From assembly GCF_004664715.2 (NCBI RefSeq), contig NC_051075.1, positions 89,441,709 through 89,505,708 of the forward strand: a DNA stretch of 64,000 bases. The letters are read 5' to 3'. Positions 10,831-20,801 of the stretch are shown here, piece after piece (positions within the stretch are counted from its first letter, which is position 1; every line of letters begins with the position of its first letter). The notes beneath the pieces are model-generated. The model saw only the letters and a list, made by a program, of their open reading frames with translations, was not told the DNA's origin and ran no database searches. Source of the stretch: Peromyscus leucopus (Eukaryota > Chordata > Mammalia > Rodentia > Cricetidae). A program made the position numbers and the translations under genes.

Positions 10831-11335
10831 ATTTTGTGACATACCATGCTGTTTTTGTCACTATAGCTCTGTAGTGTATCTTGAATTCAGTACTATGACA
10901 CCTCCAGAATCCAGTGGTATTTTCTTTTTTCTCAGTGATAATTTAGCCATTCAGGACCTTTTTATATTTCTATGTAAATTTTAGTTTCCTTTCTCTATTT
11001 CTATGAAGAATGACACTGGAATTTCTATGAGAGGATCCTAATACCATTTAGCAGAGAGACTAAAATTTTAACATCACATGTTCACGGCACCTAAGTGAAA
11101 AATGAGTTGGTTATAAATGCACTAATCGGTTTATTTCTGTTCTGTTGGTGGATATGTATGTTTCCACTCCAGTATTTTTCTGTTTCAATTACCATACCTT
11201 TGTAGTAGATATTGGAATTAGGTAGTATGAGGTATTTGGCTGTGTTACTCTAAAATTTTTTTTGAATTGGTAACATAAAAACATGGACCTGTCTCCTTCA
11301 ATGTGATACCACAGAATGTTCTAATACACACATAT

Positions 11336-11400
11336 CATGAGCCTCCTGCTTCCAAGTGCTGAGTTCTGAGATCACAGGTTGTACCACCAGGCCTTGCTAG
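11336..11400 (-). mobile_element. B1 SINE fragment
   Basis: About 65 bp resembling the antisense left end of B1 ('cctcctgcttccaagtgctgag', 'cacaggttgtaccaccagg'), diverged. Confidence 0.5.
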
Positions 11401-11404
11401 GTAT

Positions 11405-11985
11405 TTCTTTTTTATATTCCTATGATAACTCAAAGGGAATGGGCTTTGCCTGGTAGTTGGAGAGTGAGATGAATGGGGTGTGTGGAGAGAGCTCTGCCTG
11501 CTTCTGCTCCTTCTGTTAAGCCTTGGCTAGACTTCCAGAGAAAGACTCTTGGTACCAACTTTTGTTCTTGTTTCCTTCGAGTTGCTGTGATAAACAAACA
11601 AACAAACAAACAAAACAAAACAAAACCATTTTGACCAAGAGCAACTCAGGGAAGGAAAGGATTTATTTGGCTTATATGTCCAGGTCACAGTTTGTCTTTG
11701 AGGAAAGTCAGGGCAGGGACTGAAACAAAATCTTGAGGCAGAAACCATGGAGGAATGCTACTTGCTGGCTTGTTCATGCTTGAGAACTAGCTTTCTTCTA
11801 TAGCCAAGGGCCATGTGATCGTCAACAGTGGACTGGAAAATTTTTCATCAATTAGCAATCAAGACAGCACTCCACAGACAGGCCACAAGTTATGCTGTTT
11901 TGGCAGTCTCTGAACTGAGGCTCCCTTCTCAGGTCTAGGTTGTGTCAAGATGACAGTTAAAGCTGACTGGACAGTGTTCCTAAAT
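11405..11985 (-). mobile_element. MaLR-like LTR with adjoining internal sequence
   Basis: On the minus strand the LTR (about 11985 down to 11562) opens near 'tgtccagtcagc', contains the 'caactgagg' and 'gtcttgattgctaattgatg' features and ends 'caagaaca'. Immediately after comes 'aaagttggtaccaagag', the MaLR primer-site region, then about 150 bp of putative internal sequence. A (AAAC)n/(AAAAC)n expansion at 11590-11626 lies near the LTR end. Frames at 11430-11748 are translations of this repeat. Confidence 0.65.
11590..11626 (+). repeat. (AAAC)n / (AAAAC)n tract
   Basis: Repeated AAAC then AAAAC units inside the LTR. Confidence 0.9.
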
Positions 11986-13837
11986 ATTTCTGAAACAAAT
12001 ATAGATTTGACTTAACTCATCATTGTTCGATCAAAACTAAGTGTGAGTCCAGGAGGATTTAGAGAGAATGCAGCTTAGTTCTCACTCAGCTCTTATCTGG
12101 AAGCCTGAGCTGGAAGACTGCCAGGGCTGTTGAAGTGAAGCCGTGATGAAGACCTCAGATTCACCTCCCAAAGCTTCTCAGAGTACTTTCTCTGATATTT
12201 TCCCTTTCATGTAGATACTTCTTCACATGAAACATTTTAAAATTACTTAAGTATTAATGCATTTGAATTTCACGAAAATATAATGGATACTTAATAAAAT
12301 TATTTTCTCCCAAAGTCAAGGGAATAAAAGTCTACATTTAATAAAATTATAGTATTTCCTTGGGAATACAATGAATTCATGCCACCATCCAATATTCCAA
12401 CTTCTTCTTACCTCCTCAGTTTTGTACATGATGGCCATGTTGTCTCAAATCAGGAAATAGTGCTTTAAGCAAAAATAAGCATTACCCTGGGCTTGCTCCT
12501 AACACCTCCAGTACTGATAAAACTTGTCTATTCTAAAATTTCATAGAAATGGAATCCTAGGGGGAAATACCAAAGCAGCACTATAGTCCAGTGTGGTTTT
12601 CAGGAGTGAGTGAGGTGCATAACATGTCTAGATTAGCACCCTGTATGTAGCCAATTCCCCTTGCTGGATCTCTCCATCCTGCTCACAACAACTAGAGAAA
12701 ACATTTAGTGTGTCAATAATGCAAACTCTTTTTTCACGCCCTCCATGAAAACAGACCACTCCCTCATACATATGGGTCAGTCATCACTCAACTGGATGTT
12801 TGCTTTATTGAAATGTCAACTTTGCATTCAGATATTTAGACTTTGGTTAGATACCCACTAAACGAACTGTGTTGTATACACAGGGTTTACAAATGGAGTA
12901 GATACAAAGAAATATTATCCCTTAGAACCTACTTGATCCCCCTTTTTTAACCCAAGAAAACAAATGCAATAATAGATCTATCTGACTGTAAATATTATCT
13001 AAGTGTGTCCTTTAAAAGCCAAAGGAATGTCAGATGCAATTTATTTTCTACCAGTGCAAGCTGAGACATTAAGTGGCAATTCTACTTCCATTAGCTAATT
13101 CTGGCAAAAACACAACTGTTTAAAGGTGCTGTCGATCGCTGGGCACAATTAAGTATTTGTACCGAGGCCTTATTAAATTACCCCTTTCAAGTAGGCATAA
13201 TAAACTAGGAAGTCACTGTACGGATTTTCACGGGGAAAGTCAGATCAGTATGGGATTTATCTAGAGTGAATTTACTTCCCTGTCCAATAGAGTTGACGTT
13301 TTGACCAAACAAATGCTAATTCCTTTGCAATTTTTTGAAGTGGTTAAGAAACTGTTAAGTAAAAATTCCCAAGAATGTAATTGTTATGATTTGTTGTATT
13401 ACTGAAACAACTTTAAAATTTGGACTATCTTTTAATAACAAAATCTATTTTATTTTAACCAAGAGTGTTACCCTGTACAGGGATTTCTAACCTTCCCACC
13501 CAAAGCTGATATTTTTCTAGGACATTAGGGTTCCTAATAGGGACGGCTGATAAATTGTTGGATGAGGAAGGGGATGGAGGTGAAGGTGATCACAGGCAAA
13601 TTAGGATGTAGAGTAGATTCTTAGGCAACCAGTTGGAGAAGACTCTCAGAGCTGTGGGAAGATGCCCCCTCTGTGTATGCGGAGCTATGTTGACTAGAAA
13701 GTTTCAGCCTAGTCACACATTGATATTGCCTCTTCATTCCTCATTAGATGTAATTCTTATCATAATGCTTAAGCAGTGGTTATATCATTTTGGGGCAAGA
13801 CCACATTAATTTCTGTGTAGGAATAATTCTCCTCAGT
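11986..13837. other. 1.85 kb without recognised repeats; possible conserved non-coding block
   Basis: I see no transposon and no coding frame of note, which is unusual for this repeat-dense window. The part at about 12960-13440 is even in composition and rich in motifs such as CACAATTAAGT, ATTAAATTAC and CAAATGCTAATT. This is the texture often seen in conserved enhancers, but conservation cannot be judged from one sequence. Confidence 0.3.
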
Positions 13838-14036
13838 GGGCTAGAGAGATGGCTCAGAGGTTAGGAGTGCTTACTGCTCTTGCAGAGGACCCAGGTTCAG
13901 TTCCCAGCACCCACATGGTGCCTCACAATTGCCCATAGTTCCAGCTGGAGAGAATCCAATGTCCTCTGATGACCTCTATAGGCTCCCACATACATGGTGT
14001 GCAAACATACACTCAAGCACACATACATAAAATAAA
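13838..14036 (+). mobile_element. B2 SINE
   Basis: Full-length B2 with 'gggctagagagatggctca', 'gaggacccaggttcagttcccagcaccca' (in parts), the 'atggtgcctcacaa' middle and an ACATACATAAAATAAA tail. Confidence 0.9.
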
Positions 14037-14830
14037 GCAAATTTGCTCTCTCATCCGCACCCCCTTCCACTATGTGTTTGACTTTTCAGTGCTGCTCTCG
14101 GACGGAGTCTGGTGGCTGGGTCTGTCTGCCTAATTCTGAGTTTTCTACCATCCTCTGTGTTCTTGGTAGTGTTTCAATTATCGCTGATTTGATCGAAATG
14201 ACATGACTGCATTAGCAAATTCTCGTCACAGAATACACATTGCTGTAGAATCTATTGGCTGTTGGTTTGTGTTTGATGTCCTGCACCTCTCCTTGGTCTC
14301 TGTGTAGTCTTTTTTTTTTTTTCTTCTAAAAACCACCAGAGGAGTACCATAGCTTTTCATATCGCCATCATGGAAAAGGTAATTGTTGGAAGGGTTACAC
14401 TAAAGGAATAAAATATACAACAAGATCTGAACTTGAAATATTTCTGGGAGCTCCTTTAAGGAGTTGTGACATCTCAATTTATCTCTCCTGAAAACTTCCA
14501 TTTTTTCACATACGGAGTTAGTAGAAAGTAAGAAAATTTGTATTTCAGGTTTTCTTTGAAACAGACACACAGGAACCATAAAAACACAAAACTGGAAGCC
14601 ATAATATATGCCCAAAGGACCTACCTGCAAGGTTTTTTTTTTTAAAAAAAGACAAAGAACCCCCAAAGATGCTGTTTAGAATTTGTGTTGTCCATCTACT
14701 GCTGAGCGTGAGGCCCAACCTTAAGAGTGATTTGTTTTCCCAGTGAGACTCCCTTGGATAAAAATAATTTTTCATATACTAGTATTAATCACTTGGAAAA
14801 AGCTTCTGGACCAGGGATGGGACTGTATGT
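14037..14830. other. Unannotated stretch
   Basis: Includes a poly-T run at about 14310 and a T-rich/A-rich block at 14632-14650. No repeat family or gene recognised. Overlapping minus frames at 14400-14775 show no domain. Confidence 0.35.
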
Positions 14831-16462
14831 CCACTTCTTTCAGTTTTAGAACCCCATCTGGTGTAGAGCAGTGCTGACCCTGTTCATGCTACCACAATCT
14901 CTATGAGTTCATGTATGCACCAGTACTGTTGTACCTAAAAGGCTTTTATTTCTTGGTGTCTTCCATAACCTCTGGCTCTTACACTCTTCCAATCTCTTCT
15001 TCCACAGAGTTCTCCGAACTCTGAAGGGAAGGATTTGATGTAGATATCTCTTTTAGTCATGAGCATTCCAAAGTCTCTCACGGTCTGCATATTGTCATGC
15101 TGTGGGTCTCTACTTGTTCTCATCTGTTGCAAGAGGAGGTGTCTCTGATGATGTCTGAACAAGGCACAGATCTGTGAGTATAACAGAATGTTGTTGGGAG
15201 TCATTTTATTGCTGTGTTCCTTTATCAGAACACTGGTATCTTGTTTCCCCTAGGTCCCTGGCCTGTCTAGTCTCAGGTTCTGAGACACCCAACCACGCAG
15301 TGCTGGGTATGGGTTCCATCTTGCAGAGTGAGAAACTCAAATCAGAGATTGGTGGGTTACTTCCACACCCTTTGTACCACTATTGTACCACTGTACTGTG
15401 CAGGCAGGTCACTAGTGTAGATTGAAGGGTTTGTAGCCAGGTTGGTGTTTACCTTTCTCCTTTGGTGGCATGCAGAGTACCTTCTAGTACCACAAACACT
15501 AGAGCATCGGGGTGAAGGCTCTAGACAGGAACCAGCTCAGCTTCTCTGTGTTTAATGAGTCGTGTACATGTTGTACATGTGTACAATGTTTCTGTTGTAT
15601 TAGGTTTCCATACAATCCCTCAAAGAGCCCTTATTTTTAGCTGTCCCTCATCATATTCCCTTCCTTGCTCCTCTCTTCCCTCCCTTTCCTTGTTTGATCC
15701 TTCTGTTGCAGTTTCCTCACCCCCACCCATCTATAACTATCCGTTATATTTCCCCTTCCTAGGTAGAGCCATCCATTCCCATTAATCCCTTACTCTATAC
15801 CTTACCTCTGTGATTATATGTATTGTAGATTGCTTACCAATGACTTAACAGCTGTTGTCTGCATATAAGAAAATACATACCATATTTGTCTTTCTGGGTC
15901 TGAGTTACCTCACTCAAAATTATTTTTTCTAGTTCTGTTCATTTACCTGCAAAGTTTATGATGCCACTTTTTAAATAGCTGACTAATATCATCCATTGTG
16001 TAAATGTACCACTTTCTTTATCCATTCATCTGTTGATGGATATCTAGGTTGCTTCCAATTTCTGACTATTATGAATAGGGACTCAATGAACATGTTCAAA
16101 CTAGTGTCTCTGTAGTAGGATGAAGCATCCTTTGACATAGGTGCTAGATCTTGAGATAGATTGATTCCCAGCTTCCTGAGGAATTAATGCACTGATTTCC
16201 ATAGTGGGTGCACAAGTTTACACTCCGACCAGGAATGCATTAGTGTTCCCTTTACTCTAAATCCTCACCATCATGAGCTGTCATTTGTTTATATTAATAT
16301 TGGCCATTTTTACTGTTGTAAGATGAAATCTCAAAGTAGTTTTGATTTGCATTTCCTGGTGACTAAGGATATTGAACATGCATTTAAGCACTTTTTGACC
16401 ATTCGAGTTTCCTTCTTTTGAGAAGTTTCTGTTTGCATCTGTGCCCCATTTTTAAATTGAGT

Positions 16463-16614
16463 TATTTTTCTTTTTTCTTTTCCAAGACAGAGTTTCCGTA
16501 AATAGCTATGACTGTCCTAGAACTTACTATGTAGACCAGGCTGGCCTTGAACTTTGATCTACCTGCCTCTGTCTCCCAAGTGCTGGGATTAAAGACATGT
16601 ACCACTATGCCTAT
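16463..16614 (-). mobile_element. B1 SINE nested in L1
   Basis: Antisense B1 with 'accaggctggccttgaact', 'ctgcctctgtctcccaagtg' and 'ctgggattaaagacatg'. A T-rich stretch at its left is the antisense A-tail. The L1 text on both sides is continuous. Confidence 0.85.
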
Positions 16615-17095
16615 CTATAATTATTGGTTTTCTTGATGCCCAGTTCTTTATATTTTATATATTAGCCCTCTATTGGATGTGTAGTTAGGAACAATTTTTC
16701 CAGTTTTGTAGGCTGCCAATTTATTTGAATGATAGTGTTCTTTGTATTACAGAAGTTTTTAAGTTTCATGAGGTCCCATGTACTAATTGTTATTAGCATC
16801 AGTTATTAGTGTTATTGTATTCTGTTCAGAAAGTCTTTTCCTGTGCCAATGAGTTCAAGACTATTCCCCACTTCTCTTCTATTAGCTTTAGTGTATCTGA
16901 CCTTATGTTGAAGTCTTGATCCATTTAGACTTGAGTTTTATGCAGGGTGTATATACATTCTTCTACATGTAGCCATCCAATTTGACCAGCACCACTCACT
17001 GAAGATGCCATCTTTTTTCCAGTGTGTATTTCTGGCTTTTTATCAAAAATCATGTATCCAGAGGTGGGTAGGCTTATTTTTGGGTCTTCAATTCT

Positions 17096-17150
17096 ATTAA
17101 TCATTAATCAATTAATCAATTAATCCATTAATCAATTAATCCATTAATCA
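17096..17150 (+). repeat. (ATTAATCA/C)n 8-mer array, seven units
   Basis: One 7-base unit ATTAATC and six 8-base units ending in A or C stand head to tail inside the antisense L1. Each carries a TAATC core like those bound by OTX/PITX-type homeodomains. Confidence 0.95.
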
Positions 17151-18031
17151 ATGTGCCTCTTTTTGTACTAATATCATGCTGTTTTTTTAAAATCATTACT
17201 ATAGCTCTGTAGTACAATTTGAGAATGGAGATGGTGATACCTTTAGCAATTCTTTATCACTCAGGATGGTTATAGGTATCCTGGTTTTTTGTGCTTCCAT
17301 ATGAAGCTGAATATTTTACTTTTAAGTTCTGTGAAGCATTGTGTTGGGATTTTGATGGGGATTGCATTGAATCTGTAGGTTGCTTTTGGTAGGATGGGCA
17401 TTTTTTTTTTAACTATATTAATCCCAATGATCCACGAGCATGGGAGATATTTCCATCTTCTGGTATATTTTTCAGTTTCTTTCTTTGGTATTTTAAAGTT
17501 TTATCATACAAGTCTTTCATGTGCTTGGTTAGAGTTACCCTAAGATATTTTATGTTATATGACACTATTGTGAAAAGTGTTGTTTCTCCATTTATCAATT
17601 GTATATTGGAAGGTTACTGACTTTTGTGTGTTCATTTTGTATTCTGCTACTTTGCTGAAAGTGTTTGTCAGCTGTAGGAGTTTCCTGGTAGAAATTTTTA
17701 GGATTACGTATGTATGTTAGCTTATCATCTGCAAATAGAGATACTTTGACTTCTTCCCTTCCCATTTATATCCCCTTGATTTCCTTCACTTGTCTTATTG
17801 TTCTAGCTAAAGACTTCAAGTACTATAATGAATAGGTATGGAGAGAGTGGACAACTTTGTCTTGTTGGTGATTTTAGTGGAAATGTTTTATGATTATCTC
17901 CATTTAAGTTGATTTTGGCTATGGACTTGCCATCAACTACCTTAGTTATGTTAAGGTACATCCCCTCTCCCTAATATTTATAGGACTTTTATCGTGAAGA
18001 AAGGGTATTAGATTTTGTCAAAGGCCTTTTC

Positions 18032-18477
18032 TATGGTGGTATTTTATTTGTACTGAAATGTGATTTTAATTTTATGTTAATAAATAAAGTTGCCCAGGGG
18101 TCAGAGCTATTAGAGCCATAGAAAGAGCATGGCAGTGGTGGCGCACGCCTTTAATCCCAGCACTTGGTAGGCAGAGCTAGGTAAGTCTCTGTGTGTTCAG
18201 GGATACAGCCAGCACTGGAGACACACACCTTTAAGACCTGGAGGGCTGTACTTACAGGCAGTGACGAGGCAGTCACGTGTTTGGGTTTACAGCCAATGAG
18301 AAGGCAGAACAGAAAGACTTTCTCAAGACAAACACACAGAAAGTAGGTCTCTTTCGGAGAGGTAGGACCACCGCAAGAGGAAGGGTAAGGTTTTAGTTCT
18401 GAGCTCTGACCTCTTGGCTTTCTCTTTTACATTGGTTCTGTGTTTCTTATTTAATAAGACAGTTGGTTACATCTACA
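18032..18477 (+). mobile_element. Solo LTR (cricetid ERV class II-like) with perfect 6-bp duplication
   Basis: CTTTTC stands at 18026-18031 and again at 18478-18483, exactly flanking a 446-bp LTR ending in TACA. The 5' dinucleotide reads TA where LTRs have TG, a likely point change. Landmarks are AATAAATAAAG near 18080, a B1-like stretch at 18128-18198, and a 3' end shared with 1697-1793. The place where I would expect a TATA box (near 18315) is not TATA-like here. Six-base duplications are typical of class II endogenous retroviruses. Confidence 0.85.
18128..18198 (+). repeat. B1-like segment inside the LTR
   Basis: The LTR contains 'gtggtggcgcacgccttta', 'atcccagcacttgg' and 'tctctgtg' in B1 order. 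From memory the same block is part of this LTR family in cricetids, so it looks captured by the LTR ancestor rather than inserted here. There is no A-tail or separate duplication. Confidence 0.6.
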
Positions 18478-18635
18478 CTTTTCTACATCTAATGAAATGA
18501 TGATATGGTTTTTGTCTTTCAGTCTGTTTATGTGGTGGGTTACATTTATATATGTTGAACCATCTCTGTAACTCTGGGATGAATCCTACTTGATCATGTG
18601 GCTAATCTTTTTGATGTGTTTTTGGATTTTGTCTG

Positions 18636-20801
18636 TGTTTTAGTTAGTGTTTTCTATTGCTGTGAAAAGACACCATGACCACAGCAACTCTTATAAGGAA
18701 AACGTTTCATTGAAGGAGCTCGCTTACAGTTTCAGAGGTTCAGGCCATTATCATCATGGTGGGAACATGGTGGCATGCTGGCAGATGTGGGGCTGGAGGA
18801 GGAGCTGAGAGTCCTATATCTTGCAGGCAACAGGAAGTCAACTGAGACACTTGATGGTATCCTGAGCATAGGAAGCCTCAAAGTCCACCCCCACAGTGAT
18901 GCACTTCCTCCAACAAGTCCATATCTACTCTAACAAAGCCACACCTCCTAATAGTGCCACTCCCTATGAGATTATGAGGGCCAATTACATTCAAACTACC
19001 ACATATCACTCCCTGGCCCCCATAAGCTTATAACAATGCCATAATGCAAAATGCATTTAGTCCAACTTCAAAAGTCTCTGTACTCTATCACAGTTTCAAT
19101 GTTTAAAAGTCCAAAGTTCAAAGTCTCTTCCGAGATTCATGCAATCTCTTAACTGTAATCCCCTGTAAAATCAAAATAAAAAAACAGATCACATACTCCC
19201 AACATATAATGGCACAGGATATTCATTACCATTCCAAAATGTAGGAAAGTAAGTATAGAGAGGAAATACTGGACAAAAACAAGACTGAAAACCAGCTGGT
19301 CAAACTCCAAACTCTGTATCTTCATATCTGATGTCAAAATGCTCTTCAGTTCTCCAACTCCATTCAGCTTTGTTGACTGCAACACACTTTTTTCTCTTAG
19401 ACTGTTTCTGCTTCCTGTTAGCAGTTCTCCTTGGCAGGTATCCCATGACTCTGGCATTTCTAACATCTTGGGTTCTCCAGGCTTCATATTCACAGCCTCA
19501 TGCAATGACCTCACTACTAGGCCTCCATTTATACCCCTGACACAAGCCTGGTCTCAGCAGCTTTCTTTAGGCACAGAGGCAAGTTTCATAACCTGTTTCT
19601 TCTATCCTTAACTCTAAAACCAGAACCATGTGGCTGAAGCATCCAAATTCTACTGTTTACTGCAGCTGGACCATGGCCCCCTCATTCAGTTACATCTCCA
19701 CCAGCTTTCTGTCTGTCACTCCCTAAGTTTGACTATCCTGAAATTTTTTCTATAGACCAGGGTGGCTTCAAACTCAGAGATTCACTAGCCTCTACCTTCT
19801 CAGTGCTGGGATTAAAGGTGTCCCCCACACCTGGCTCTAAGCTTTCCTTTAATTCCTTTTCACAAGGAATTAAGGAAACTTAGCAGGGTGGGGTCTTGCA
19901 CTGAATTCACCCCTCCCTATATTCCATTTCTTAATCCGTTCATCTCCTTGAACACAGGACTTAGCTTCATTCCACTTCCTGGTGCTCTTTTTCTCCTGAA
20001 ATATTTCTCCTTGTTCAGCTTGCTTCTTTTCATTATATATCTTTATTAGAGTTAACACTAGCAACCACCAAACAGAGTCTAGACTGGGCTGTTTTGAGAT
20101 TTCTTCTGAGAATGGAATTAATCTAAAACTCTTCACGTTAGCCTCAGGCAGACTATTCAGACAAGGGCAAAAAGCAGCTACTTTCTTCACCAAATATCAC
20201 AAGAAAGATTTCCAGCAACATACTAAAATTCTTCTCCTCTATAACCTCTTGATCTCCACAGTTCATCAAATCATATTTAGCACCACTGTCTTCCATGCTT
20301 CTACAATTATGACCCATTAAGCAGAACTTAAAGCATTCCACTGCTTTCCTAACCCAAACTCCCAAAGTCCATATTATTCTAAACAAAAGCATGGTTAGGC
20401 CTATCACCACAATGTTCAAGATGGTCCCTGGTACCAACTTCTGTCTTAGAGTCTTCTATTGTTGTGAAAAGACACCATGACCACAGCAACTCTAATAGAG
20501 GCTTGAGGGGGCTTGCTTATAGTTTCAGAGGTTCAGTTCATTATCATCATGGCAGGGAGCATGGCGGTGTGCAGGCACATGTGGTGCTGGAGAAATAGAT
20601 GAGAGTCCTACATCTTGCAGGAAACAGGAAGTCAAAGGATATACTTACTTGGCAGTATCCCGAGCATAGGAAATCTCAAAGTCCACCTCCACAGTGGCAC
20701 ACTTCTTCCAATAAGACCACACCTACTCCAACAAAGCCACACCTTCTAATAGTGCTATTCTCTATGAAATTCTGGGGGCCAATTATATTCAAACTACCAC
20801 A
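18636..20801 (-). mobile_element. ERVL-MaLR-type provirus with both LTRs, nested in L1
   Basis: Two LTRs in the same (minus) direction, 5' LTR 20442-20801 and 3' LTR 18636-19003, flank about 1.4 kb of internal sequence. Each LTR starts TGTGGTAGTTTGAAT on the minus strand; the 5' LTR ends in TAAGACA and the 3' LTR in CTAAAACA. Next to the 5' LTR lies 'gaagttggtaccaggga', the MaLR primer-site region, and a purine-rich tract precedes the 3' LTR. Flanking 5-mers are GTCTG (18631-18635) and GTTTG (20802-20806), matching the 5-bp duplication of ERVL-class elements, and the L1 text rejoins across them. Internal frames such as 20153-20437, 19870-20193 and 19149-19514 encode no recognised retroviral protein, as expected for a non-autonomous MaLR. 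Confidence 0.8.
19746..19835 (-). mobile_element. Partial B1 SINE inside the MaLR
   Basis: Antisense B1 with 'tatagaccagggtggcttcaaactcagag' (in part) and 'gtgctgggattaaaggtg'. It forms a third nesting level: L1, then MaLR, then B1. Confidence 0.75.

Larger units (their letters stand above)
7371..11240 (-). mobile_element. Mosaic of old L1 fragments, antisense
   Basis: Most of this interval reads on the minus strand as L1 ORF2 C-terminal and 3' UTR sequence. Recognisable antisense phrases include the 'attctgtgctttgactattgttaaa' type at 7650, 'tgtatttctttgattaggg' at 8387, an Lx-like 3' UTR at 9030-9170, the 'ttcccagcaccatttgttgaagatgc' type at 10148 and 'ataccatgctgtttttgtcactatagctctgtag' type at 10842 (pieces only). 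It is built from at least two copies, since 3' UTR sequence reappears at about 9000. A solo LTR (7917-8382) and a sense-strand L1 3' end (10306-10830) are inserted. All frames are broken and no functional protein remains. 8500-8690 and 11060-11120 are less certain. Confidence 0.7.

Noticed and set aside
19149..20437. Minus-strand frames inside the MaLR that might be retroviral genes
   Set aside because: They match no gag, pol or env signature; MaLR internal regions are normally non-coding in this way.
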